Source: Ga0077530 sp046293075 (GTDB taxonomy: Bacteria; Pseudomonadota; Alphaproteobacteria; Rhizobiales; Hyphomicrobiaceae). Taken from it: a DNA stretch of 64,000 nucleotides. The stretch is taken from the NCBI GenBank assembly GCA_046293075.1, contig JBKBPL010000019.1, forward strand, positions 1 to 64,000. Direction: 5' to 3'. Each line of letters opens with the position of its first letter. Positions within the stretch are counted from its first letter, which is position 1. The position numbers and the translations under genes were made by a program. Of the stretch, positions 34,619 to 41,820 are shown piece by piece. The notes under the pieces were generated by a model. That model was not told the origin of the DNA, made no database searches, and saw nothing but the letters and a program-made list of their open reading frames with translations.

Positions 34619-34981
34619 GGGACTAAGAACGGTGCTCTCCTCCGAATGGCGTTGTTCGAGTGGCCCTGTTGTGGTGGCGATAGCGGCGCCGGGCGGCATC
34701 CGGATGGACGCCGAAAAAGCCTCACGCGTCAGCGGGCCCCATGGGCCACCACGCGTCCAGACGCCGCTCATGCTGGGCAACGCGTCTAAGATGTAGTTGC
34801 ACTGCATTGCGGTCGTTCGATCCGTGCTAGTTTGGACCGCAATGCCGGGGCACGCAACCTCCCCCATTGCGCCCGCGGGCGCGCCGGAACCGCAGTGAAC
34901 CCCGCCGCGCCGAGCCTGAAACGCACGCAACGCGCCTGGAGTTCCGGAAGAAACCCACGGGAAGGCCATCGGAACGCAGCA
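34619..34981. other. divergent intergenic region between otsB and the PfkB kinase gene
   Basis: 363 bp without a supported gene. It should hold the promoters of the leftward trehalose run and the rightward kinase gene. The one clear structure is the perfect 11-bp dyad at 34804-34845. No sigma-54 site or riboswitch was recognised. Confidence 0.6.
34804..34845. promoter_or_regulatory. perfect 11-bp inverted repeat, candidate operator
   Basis: GCATTGCGGTC at 34804-34814 and its exact complement GACCGCAATGC at 34835-34845 are 20 bp apart, so their centres are 31 bp (about three helical turns) apart on the same DNA face. This geometry suits a protein binding two half-sites, though an RNA hairpin is also possible. 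It lies in the divergent region between otsB and the kinase gene. Confidence 0.5.
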
Positions 34982-36079
34982 ATGAAGGCCCTTACAATCG
35001 GAAGCGCGATGATCGACACCATCGCGATCATTGAATCGAGTCGCATCGAGCGCATGACCATGCTCAATGCGGAAACGTCATTCCTTCTGCTGGCGGAAGG
35101 CCACAAGACCGAGGCACTTGAGATCTCGACCCACACTGGCGGCGGCGCGGTCAATACCGCGGTCGCGATGGCGCGGCTCGGTGTCGATGTCGCGACGCTC
35201 GCCAAGCTCGGCCGCGACCAGCGCGCCGAAACGATCCTCGCGGGCCTCATGCAGGAGGGTGTGTCGACCCGCTGGATCGGTCGCGACGATCGCGCCGCGA
35301 CGGGCGCCGCGGTCATGATCTCCTCGCACGAGCGCAACGCGGCGATCTTCACCTTCCGCGGCGCCAACACACTTCTCGAGGACGGCGACCTCAAGCCCGA
35401 CGCCTTCGCGGTCGATCTCGTGCACGTCTCGTCGCTGTCCAACCAATCCGCCGACCGCCTCCCGCGAATCCTTGCCGAGGCCAAGCGCACGGGAGCCTTC
35501 CTCTCGGTCAACCCCGGCATCCGCCAGCTTTCAAGCCGCGGCGGCGCACTGCAGGACGCGCTCGCCGACATCGACCTCCTCGTCGTCAACAAGATCGAGG
35601 CCTCCGCCCTGGTGCCGATAATCGCGGGCAGGATCGGCGAAGGCGGCCCGCCCCTCGGACCCGACAGCGAGGAGCCGCCGAGCGCGCTCGCCCGGCAGGG
35701 CCTCACGGGTGGCGGCTATCAGCTGGGGCTGCGCGCGTTCTTCACAGCGCTGCGCGACGCCGGCGCGCGTTACGTACTCGTGACGGATGGCGCCGCCGGC
35801 TCTTTTCTCGCCGACCGCGCGCACATCCGTTTCTGCCCCGCCGCACCGCCGGCGGTGGTCGCCGGCACTGCCGGCGCCGGCGATGCCTACGCCGCCACGC
35901 TCGCGACGTTCCTCGCGGAAGGTCGCGCGCCCGAGGATGCCATGCGCGCCGCCGCCCTCAACGCTGCCTCCGTCGTCGGCTTCATTGATACCCAGCGCGG
36001 TCTTCTTGGGCGCGCGGCCCTCAATGCGGCACTCGCTGCCACGGGCAGCAGGCTCGCCATCAGCAAGTGGCCCATCTGA
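34982..36079 (+). CDS. PfkB-family carbohydrate kinase
   Basis: A 365-residue ribokinase-fold kinase. The N-terminal sugar-binding motif is HTGGGAVNTAVAMARLG. The C-terminal PfkB signature is GTAGAGDAYAATLATFLAEG, with the catalytic Asp. An insertion of about 30 residues around GEGGPPLGPDSEEPPSA is unusual for the family. ATP-dependent phosphorylation of a sugar or nucleoside is expected; the substrate is not predictable. Start chosen at the ATG 34982-34984, which matches the usual N-terminus. It precedes the nasT gene by 171 bp on the same strand. Confidence 0.9.
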   Translation: MKALTIGSAMIDTIAIIESSRIERMTMLNAETSFLLLAEGHKTEALEISTHTGGGAVNTAVAMARLGVDVATLAKLGRDQRAETILAGLMQEGVSTRWIGRDDRAATGAAVMISSHERNAAIFTFRGANTLLEDGDLKPDAFAVDLVHVSSLSNQSADRLPRILAEAKRTGAFLSVNPGIRQLSSRGGALQDALADIDLLVVNKIEASALVPIIAGRIGEGGPPLGPDSEEPPSALARQGLTGGGYQLGLRAFFTALRDAGARYVLVTDGAAGSFLADRAHIRFCPAAPPAVVAGTAGAGDAYAATLATFLAEGRAPEDAMRAAALNAASVVGFIDTQRGLLGRAALNAALAATGSRLAISKWPI

Positions 36080-36250
36080 TCGGCGGCGTAGAGGGCTGGG
36101 CATTGCCCTTCGTGCGGCTGATCGCGGCCATCCTGCCCCCGCGGCGCCAGTGGCGGGTTCCGGATCTGGCGGAAATCCAGCCAACACCGCTGAAAAAACC
36201 AGCAATTCCGCCCTCTTGCCGCCATTGTGCGGCGCACACAAAATGCCGCG

Positions 36251-36853
36251 ATGAATGATCGTGCTCTGCACATCCTCGTCATCGACGCCAACCGCATCCG
36301 GGCCTCCATCATCGAGGAAGGATTGAAGGAGGCCGGGCAGGCACGCGTCACCGTCATCGATGAGGCCAAGGGGCTCATGCGCCGGATCGTCGAGCTCGAC
36401 CCGGATGTGATCGTCATCGACCTCGAGAGCCCCAACCGCGACGCACTCGAGCACATGTTCCAGGTCTCGCGGGCCGCCAAGCGCCCCGTCGCCATGTTCG
36501 TCGACCGCACGGACGACGCCTCGATCGAAGCGGCGATCGATGCCGGCGTCTCGGCTTATGTCGTGGACGGCCTCAAGAAGGAGCGCATCAAGCCCATTCT
36601 CGACACCGCGATCCGCCGCTTCCGCGCCTTCGAGCGCCTGCGCGATGAGCTCGCTCAGGCGCGCAACGAGCTCGGCGAGCGCAAGCGGATCGAGCGCGCC
36701 AAAGGCATCCTGATGCGCACCCGCGGCCTCAGCGAGGAGAGTGCCTATGCCCTCCTGCGCTCGACTGCCATGCAGCAGAACAAACGCATCGCGGAAATTG
36801 CCGAGAGCCTGCTCACCGCCGCCCGGCTGCTCGGCGAGGAGGAAGGCACATGA
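36251..36853 (+). CDS. nasT: NasT-type response regulator with ANTAR RNA-binding domain
   Basis: A 200-residue protein: pseudo-receiver domain (about 1-125, with ILVIDANR and DVIVIDLESP) followed by a C-terminal ANTAR three-helix domain (RKRIERAKGILMRTRGLSEESAYALLRSTAMQQNKRIAEIAESLL). ANTAR domains bind paired RNA hairpins and block transcription termination. It overlaps nasS by 4 bp and lies just upstream of the nitrate transporter operon, whose leader contains a matching dual hairpin at 38301-38332. In known NasST systems NasS holds NasT until nitrate or nitrite binds. The start is the ATG at 36251. Confidence 0.95.
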   Translation: MNDRALHILVIDANRIRASIIEEGLKEAGQARVTVIDEAKGLMRRIVELDPDVIVIDLESPNRDALEHMFQVSRAAKRPVAMFVDRTDDASIEAAIDAGVSAYVVDGLKKERIKPILDTAIRRFRAFERLRDELAQARNELGERKRIERAKGILMRTRGLSEESAYALLRSTAMQQNKRIAEIAESLLTAARLLGEEEGT

Positions 36854-38109
36854 CCCGTGCAACCTCGGCCAGCACCGCCGACATCGTACGCATCGGCTTC
36901 ATGCCGCTTACGGACTGCGCGCCAGTGGTCGCCGCAAGCCTGCTCGGCTTCGCGGAGGCTGAGGGGTTGCGCGTGAAGCTCGCCAAGGAAGCATCGTGGG
37001 CGACATTGCGCGATCGCATCGCAGTACGCCACCTCGATGCCGCCCACATGCTGGCGCCCATGCCCATTGCGGCCAACCTCGGCCTGACGCCGCTTGTCGA
37101 TCGCCTCATCGTGCCCATCACGCTCGGCTTCGGCGGGAACACGATCACCGTCTCGCGCTCCTTGTGGGCGGATCTGAAGGCCGCGGGGGCGCCGACGCGA
37201 CTTGAGGCCGCGGGCACGGCCCGGGCTCTGGCCGAGGTGGTGGCGGTGCGCCAGCGCCTGGGCGCGCCGAAGCTGGTCTTTGGCGTCGTCCACCAGCACT
37301 CGGCTCATCAGTACCAGCTCTCGTACTGGCTCGCGGCGGCCGGCATCATGCCCAATCGCGACATCGACATCGTTGCCGTTCCACCGCCTCTGATGCCGGC
37401 CGCGCTCGCCGGCGGCCAGATAGATGGCTTCTGCGCCGGTGAGCCGTGGGGCCGCGTTGCCTCCACCGCCGGCTCCGGACGTGTCGTCACGACAAATGTC
37501 GCGATCTGGCGCTCGAGCCCGGAGAAGGTCCTGGGCGTCGCCAAAGATTGGGCCGAAGAAGAACCCGAACGCCACTTGCGGCTGGTCCGCGCGATCTACA
37601 AGGCTGCCGTATGGTGCGATGATCCCGCCCACCGTATGGAACTCGCGCAACTCCTCTCACGCCCGGAGATCTTCGACCTGCCGGTCGACATCCTGCGGGC
37701 CAACCTCGAGCGGCGCATCCTCTTGGATGACGGTCGCGAGGTCCTCGTCGATGGATATTTGAACTTTGCCGGACGGGCGGCGACCTTCCCCTGGACCAGC
37801 CACGCCGCATGGTTCTACGCGCAGATGGTCCGATGGGGCGAGGTGCGGATGAGCACAGAAGGCTATGCGCGCGCGCAGTCGACTTACCGGCCCGATATTC
37901 ATCGCGCGGCGCTCGCGCCGCTCGGCGTGCCGCTGCCGACGGCCAGCGCCAAGATCGAAGGCACCCTCGCCGTCGAGACCCCGGTACCGTCGACAGTCGG
38001 GCGGCTCTTTCTCGGGCCCGATCGCTTCTTCGATGGCGCGGTCTTCGATCCCGAGCGCCTCGAGGACTACCTCGCCGCGACGCCCGTCAAGGCGGCTGAT
38101 ACGGCCTGA
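36850..38109 (+). CDS. nasS: NasS-type nitrate/nitrite sensor (CmpA/NrtA-like, cytoplasmic)
   Basis: A 419-residue protein homologous to nitrate ABC binding proteins (IGFMPLTDCAPVVAASLLGF, DAAHMLAPMPIAANL, GFCAGEPWGRVA, ATFPWTSHAAWFYAQMVRWGE). It has no signal peptide, which is the hallmark of NasS sensors as opposed to NrtA. It should bind nitrate or nitrite in the cytoplasm and control release of NasT. ATGA overlap with nasT gives stoichiometric synthesis. The paralogous transporter subunit with a Tat signal is encoded at 38478. Confidence 0.93.
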   Translation: MTRATSASTADIVRIGFMPLTDCAPVVAASLLGFAEAEGLRVKLAKEASWATLRDRIAVRHLDAAHMLAPMPIAANLGLTPLVDRLIVPITLGFGGNTITVSRSLWADLKAAGAPTRLEAAGTARALAEVVAVRQRLGAPKLVFGVVHQHSAHQYQLSYWLAAAGIMPNRDIDIVAVPPPLMPAALAGGQIDGFCAGEPWGRVASTAGSGRVVTTNVAIWRSSPEKVLGVAKDWAEEEPERHLRLVRAIYKAAVWCDDPAHRMELAQLLSRPEIFDLPVDILRANLERRILLDDGREVLVDGYLNFAGRAATFPWTSHAAWFYAQMVRWGEVRMSTEGYARAQSTYRPDIHRAALAPLGVPLPTASAKIEGTLAVETPVPSTVGRLFLGPDRFFDGAVFDPERLEDYLAATPVKAADTA

Positions 38110-38115
38110 CGCGCC

Positions 38116-38134
38116 ATTGGGTGCGCTGCACAAT
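38116..38134. promoter_or_regulatory. possible activator-binding dyad upstream of the sigma-54 promoter
   Basis: An imperfect palindrome with ATTG/CAAT ends around a GGTGC...GCAC core lies about 120-135 bp upstream of the candidate sigma-54 promoter, the usual distance for an NtrC enhancer. It does not match the NtrC consensus well, so this is a weak suggestion. Confidence 0.25.
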
Positions 38135-38250
38135 AAGCGCGCAATCGCCCACTTTCCCGGCGCCACCGGCACCCCCGCGGGTCTCGCGCCAAACCCCGCG
38201 CGATGAGCTAAGCGCCTGACCTGAAGTCTGTTTTGGAACCGCTCCGGAAG

Positions 38251-38266
38251 TGGCACGCTTCCTGCT
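38251..38266 (+). promoter_or_regulatory. sigma-54 promoter for the nitrate transporter operon
   Basis: TGGCACG-CTTC-CTGCT matches the sigma-54 consensus TGGCACG-N4-TTGCW with one change. The -24 GG and -12 GC have correct spacing. Transcription would start near 38277, giving a leader of about 200 nt ahead of nrtA. Dependence on sigma-54 suggests NtrC-type nitrogen control, which fits nitrate assimilation. Confidence 0.75.
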
Positions 38267-38300
38267 TTGTAGATTATCCAAAGCCAGTCCCACGTTTCCC

Positions 38301-38332
38301 AGCCCAACGACGGGCTACCGGCAGCGCCGCTG
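38301..38332 (+). promoter_or_regulatory. ANTAR-type dual hairpin (NasT antitermination target)
   Basis: Two adjacent hairpins have six-base loops with A at position 1 and G at position 4, the ANTAR target rule. The first is AGCCC-AACGAC-GGGCT (38301-38316). The second is CGGC-AGCGCC-GCTG (38319-38332), with one G-U pair. The second hairpin uses bases of the 5' arm of the terminator that begins at 38324, so the two structures exclude each other. NasT binding should stabilise the dual hairpin and allow read-through into nrtA. Confidence 0.75.
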
Positions 38333-38390
38333 ACAGGACGGAGGGCCTTCTTCGAAGGCCGATACGTCCATGTCGCGGCGCTTTTTTTTT
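38324..38390 (+). terminator. intrinsic terminator in the nrtA leader (attenuator)
   Basis: GCGCCGC and GACA pair with TGTC and GCGGCGC, enclosing GGACG/CGTCC and an inner GGCCTTC/GAAGGCC hairpin. Nine T residues follow at 38382-38390. This is a strong Rho-independent terminator about 90 bp before the nrtA start. Its 5' arm overlaps the second ANTAR hairpin, making it conditional. Confidence 0.88.
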
Positions 38391-38477
38391 ATGCCCGGAG
38401 GGGGTGAGGCGTCAGCGAAGGGGAGGGAAGCCGGAGGGCGGGTGAATGCGTCAAGGGATCGAGCAAGGAGCATGAGC

Positions 38478-39824
38478 ATGCCCAAGACAAGCGCGTCGTC
38501 CTCCGTCCGTCGTCCGACAGCCGCTGCAGCCACGATCGACCGGCGCACCTTGCTGCGGCGGGCTTCGGCAACAGCCGCGACGGCCGCACTGCTCTCGACG
38601 ATCAAGGCAGCTTTCCCTGGCGGCGTGTTCGCGCAGGGCACCGGCCCGGAGGTCAAAGGCACGAAGCTCGGCTACATCGCGCTCACCGACGCTGCACCGC
38701 TGATCATCGCCAAGGAGAAGGGCTTCTACGCCAAGCACGGCGTGCCCGACGTCGAGATCGTCAAGCAAGCCTCCTGGGGCTCGACGCGCGACAACATGGC
38801 CCTCGGCACCAAGGCGAACGGAATCGACGGCGGCCACATCCTCTCGCCGAAAGTCCATCTCTATTCGACCGGTAAGGTCATGCAGAACAACCAGCCGCTG
38901 CCAATGTACACGCTGCTGCGGCTCAACGAGGATGGCCAGGCGATCTCGATCTCGAACGAGTTCAAAGAGCTTGCCATCAACGCGGACTCCTCACCGCTGA
39001 AGGCTGCCTTCGAGAGGAAGAAGGCTTCGGGGAAAGAAGTGAAGGTCGCGATGACCTTCCCCGGCGGCACGCACGATCTGTGGATCCGCTATTGGCTCGC
39101 CGCCGGCGGTATCGATCCCGACAAGGACGTCTCGACGATCGTCGTGCCACCTCCGCAGATGGTTGCCAACATGAAGGTCGGCAACATGGATGCCTTCTGC
39201 GTCGGCGAGCCCTGGAACGAGCAGCTCGTCAACCAGAACATCGGCTACACCGCGCTCACCACGGGCGAGCTGTGGTTCAAACACCCAGAGAAGATTCTCG
39301 GCCTGCGCGCCGACTGGGTGGACGCCCATCCGAAGGCGACACGCGCCATCCTCATGGCGGTGATGGAAGCGCAGCAGTGGTGCGAGAAGATGGAGAACAA
39401 GCAGGAGATGGCCGCCATCATCGGCCGCCGTCAATGGTTCAACGTTCCCGTCCCCGACATCATCGGTCGCATCAAGGGCGATATCAACTACGGTCTCGGC
39501 CGCACGGTTCAGGGCTCCGGTCTGCGCATGAAGTTCTGGGGCGAGAAGGGCGAGACATCCTATCCCTGGAAGAGCCTCGACGCCTGGTTCATCACCGAGA
39601 ACATCCGCTGGGGCAAGTTCGAGCCCGCACTGGACATCAAGGCCCTCGTCGAAAAGACCAACCGCTCCGACCTCTGGATCGAGGCGGCAAAGGGCCTCGG
39701 CCTCAAGGACCATCCGACGGGCGAGAGCCGCGGCATCGAGAAGTTCTTCGACGGCAAGGTCTTCGATCCCGCCGATCCCATGGCCTATCTCAAATCGCTC
39801 GCGATCAAACGCGCGATGGTTTGA
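38478..39824 (+). CDS. nrtA: nitrate ABC transporter substrate-binding protein
   Basis: A 448-residue periplasmic binding protein of the NrtA/CmpA family. A twin-arginine export signal is visible (DRRTLLRRASATAATAALLSTI). The mature protein begins KGTKLGYIALTDAAPLIIAKEKGFY and contains ASWGSTRDNMALG, FCVGEPWNEQLVNQ and SYPWKSLDAWFITENIRWG. The ATG at 38478 is chosen because AAGGAG lies 7 nt upstream; an ATG at 38472 is too close to it. It is the first gene after the attenuator, and is followed by permease and ATPase genes. Confidence 0.95.
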   Translation: MPKTSASSSVRRPTAAAATIDRRTLLRRASATAATAALLSTIKAAFPGGVFAQGTGPEVKGTKLGYIALTDAAPLIIAKEKGFYAKHGVPDVEIVKQASWGSTRDNMALGTKANGIDGGHILSPKVHLYSTGKVMQNNQPLPMYTLLRLNEDGQAISISNEFKELAINADSSPLKAAFERKKASGKEVKVAMTFPGGTHDLWIRYWLAAGGIDPDKDVSTIVVPPPQMVANMKVGNMDAFCVGEPWNEQLVNQNIGYTALTTGELWFKHPEKILGLRADWVDAHPKATRAILMAVMEAQQWCEKMENKQEMAAIIGRRQWFNVPVPDIIGRIKGDINYGLGRTVQGSGLRMKFWGEKGETSYPWKSLDAWFITENIRWGKFEPALDIKALVEKTNRSDLWIEAAKGLGLKDHPTGESRGIEKFFDGKVFDPADPMAYLKSLAIKRAMV

Positions 39825-39871
39825 GACGCCGCGTGACACCCCCCGAAATCCTAACCGAGGAGAGCCAGCCG

Positions 39872-40795
39872 ATGACGGCGCAAAGCGCGCGCACACTCAT
39901 TGTGAACTCGCCGGATCCTGCCGCCGTGACCGGCCCCGCGGCGCGGAGCGGCAGTGCCGAGGTCATTGCATTTGAGCCCCCGCGCGCGCCTTTGCGCGAT
40001 CGCGTGTCGGTGGCAGCACAAGGATGGCTCGCGGTCGTCGTGCCACCGATCATCGTGCTGAGCGCGATGCTTCTGGTCTGGGAGCTGGCGAGCAGCAGCC
40101 CCACGGCGAGCCTGCCGCCCCCCTCGAAGATCTGGGCAGAGGCGAGTGACCTTATTCTCGACCCGTTCTTCGCCGCTGGCTCGCAGGATATCGGCCTCGG
40201 CTGGCGCGTGCTCACGTCACTCCAGCGCGTCGCGGTGGGCTTCGGCCTCGCTGCACTCGCCGGGATCATGCTCGGCGCCCTCGTCGGCCAGAGCGTGTGG
40301 GCGATGCGCGGGCTCGACCCGATCTTCCAGGTCCTGCGCACTGTGCCGCCACTCGCCTGGCTGCCGATCTCGCTCGCCGCCTTCCGCGATGCAAACCCCT
40401 CGGCCATCTTCGTGATCTTCATCACCGCAATCTGGCCGATCATCATCAATACGGCTGTCGGCATCCGCAACATCCCGCAGGACTACCGCAACGTCGCCGC
40501 CGTGCTCCGGCTCAATCACCTGGAGTTCTTCTGGCGGATCATGATTCCCTCCGCCGCCCCCTACATCTTCACGGGCCTCAGGATCGGTATCGGCCTGTCC
40601 TGGCTCGCGATCGTCGCGGCTGAGATGCTCACCGGCGGTGTCGGCATCGGCTTCTTCATCTGGGACGCGTGGAACTCCTCCCGCCTCCCCGACATCGTCG
40701 TGGCGCTCGTCTACATCGGCATTGTCGGCTTCGTGCTCGACCGTCTGGTTGCCGGCATCGGCCACCTGGCGACCCGGGGCACCCAGGCAACCTGA
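39872..40795 (+). CDS. nrtB: nitrate ABC transporter permease
   Basis: A 307-residue inner-membrane permease with about six membrane helices. The cytoplasmic coupling motif is visible around IPQDYRNVAAVLRLNHLEFFWRIMIPSAAPYIFTGLRIGIGLSW (the E-A-A-x3-G-like loop). TVPPLAWLPISLAAF and AEMLTGGVGIGFFIWDAWN are family landmarks. It sits 47 bp after nrtA and 11 bp before the ATPase gene, with a GAGGAGA ribosome site. Confidence 0.95.
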   Translation: MTAQSARTLIVNSPDPAAVTGPAARSGSAEVIAFEPPRAPLRDRVSVAAQGWLAVVVPPIIVLSAMLLVWELASSSPTASLPPPSKIWAEASDLILDPFFAAGSQDIGLGWRVLTSLQRVAVGFGLAALAGIMLGALVGQSVWAMRGLDPIFQVLRTVPPLAWLPISLAAFRDANPSAIFVIFITAIWPIIINTAVGIRNIPQDYRNVAAVLRLNHLEFFWRIMIPSAAPYIFTGLRIGIGLSWLAIVAAEMLTGGVGIGFFIWDAWNSSRLPDIVVALVYIGIVGFVLDRLVAGIGHLATRGTQAT

Positions 40796-40806
40796 GGAGG
40801 CACGTC

Positions 40807-41607
40807 ATGACGCCATTTCTGAAGGTCGATCATGTGTCCAAGAGTTTCGCCCGTGGCCATGCCACGACCGAGGTTCTGCGCGATATCGATCTCACCATCG
40901 CGCGCGGCGCTTACGTCTCCATTATCGGGCACTCGGGCTGCGGGAAGTCGACGCTACTCAATCTGATCGCGGGCCTGACCCCGATCACGCTCGGCGCCAT
41001 CCTGCTCGAGAACCAGGAGGTGAGCGCGCCCGGTCCCGACCGTGCCGTCGTCTTCCAGAACCACTCGCTGCTGCCGTGGCTCAGTGTCTATGCCAACGTC
41101 AAGCTCGCCGTGGACAAGGTATTTTCACAGACGAAGTCACGTGCCGAGCGGCACGCCTGGACGATGCACAATCTGGAGCTCGTCCAGATGGTGCACGCCA
41201 AGGACAAGCTTCCCGCCGAGATCTCCGGCGGCATGAAGCAGCGCGTCGGCATCGCCCGCGCGCTCGCGATGGAGCCCAAGGTCCTTCTGCTCGATGAGCC
41301 CTTCGGCGCGCTGGACGCGCTGACGCGCGCGCACCTTCAGGACTCGGTGATGCAGATCCACGCGCGCCTCGGCAACACTGTCATCATGATCACGCACGAT
41401 GTCGATGAGGCGGTGCTGCTTTCGGACCGTATCGTGATGATGACCAACGGTCCCTCCGCCACGATCGGCGAGATCCTCGATGTCGCGCTGCCGCGGCCGC
41501 GCAAGCGCCTGGAGCTGAGCTCCGACGCCACCTATCTGCGCGCCCGCGAGGCCGTGCTGAAGTTCCTCTACGAGCGCCACCGCGCGCCGGCGCTCCAGGC
41601 TGCCTAG
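40807..41607 (+). CDS. nrtD: nitrate ABC transporter ATP-binding protein
   Basis: A 266-residue ABC ATPase. Walker A is GHSGCGKST, the signature is SGGMKQRVGIARALA, Walker B is LLLDEPFGALD, and the switch His is in MITHDVDEAVLLSD. It lacks the C-terminal binding-protein domain of NrtC, so it corresponds to NrtD/NasD. The TAG stop (41605-41607) overlaps the first bases of repeat copy B. RBS GAGGAGG precedes the ATG. Confidence 0.94.
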   Translation: MTPFLKVDHVSKSFARGHATTEVLRDIDLTIARGAYVSIIGHSGCGKSTLLNLIAGLTPITLGAILLENQEVSAPGPDRAVVFQNHSLLPWLSVYANVKLAVDKVFSQTKSRAERHAWTMHNLELVQMVHAKDKLPAEISGGMKQRVGIARALAMEPKVLLLDEPFGALDALTRAHLQDSVMQIHARLGNTVIMITHDVDEAVLLSDRIVMMTNGPSATIGEILDVALPRPRKRLELSSDATYLRAREAVLKFLYERHRAPALQAA

Positions 41608-41770
41608 TGTCCCGATCGCGAAGTTCGTCACCATCTGCTGCGGGCTCTCGAACGAACTTCGCGATCGAAAGGACACTCGCACGCCCATGTTTCTCGTGTG
41701 GTCCAGAGTCCGAAGTCCGCCTCCGACACCTGCCGCGACGTGGTGGCGGACTTCGGAATCACCACACGAG
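41606..41770. repeat. dispersed double-hairpin repeat, copy B
   Basis: Matches copy A (3711-3872) over 162 bp without gaps. Here both hairpins are more complete. The first pairs AGTGTCC plus CGATCGCGAAGTTCGT with their complements ending at 41676. The second has the 13-bp stem TCCGAAGTCCGCC/GGCGGACTTCGGA and an outer 10-bp arm CTCGTGTGGT/ACCACACGAG. The element fills most of the gap between the nitrate ATPase gene and nirB, so it lies inside the operon transcript. Confidence 0.85.
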
Positions 41771-41820
41771 CGACTGGCCTCGCACATTCAGGAACCTGCA
41801 AGACCGGAGACGGAAACGCC

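Noticed and set aside
35531..36862. 443-codon minus-strand open frame
   Set aside because: Spans the PfkB kinase end and all of nasT in antisense; no family resemblance.
38264..38284. GCTTTG/CAAAGC hairpin as the first ANTAR hairpin
   Set aside because: It overlaps the -12 element of the sigma-54 promoter and would not be fully transcribed; its 9-base loop also breaks the six-base A1/G4 rule.
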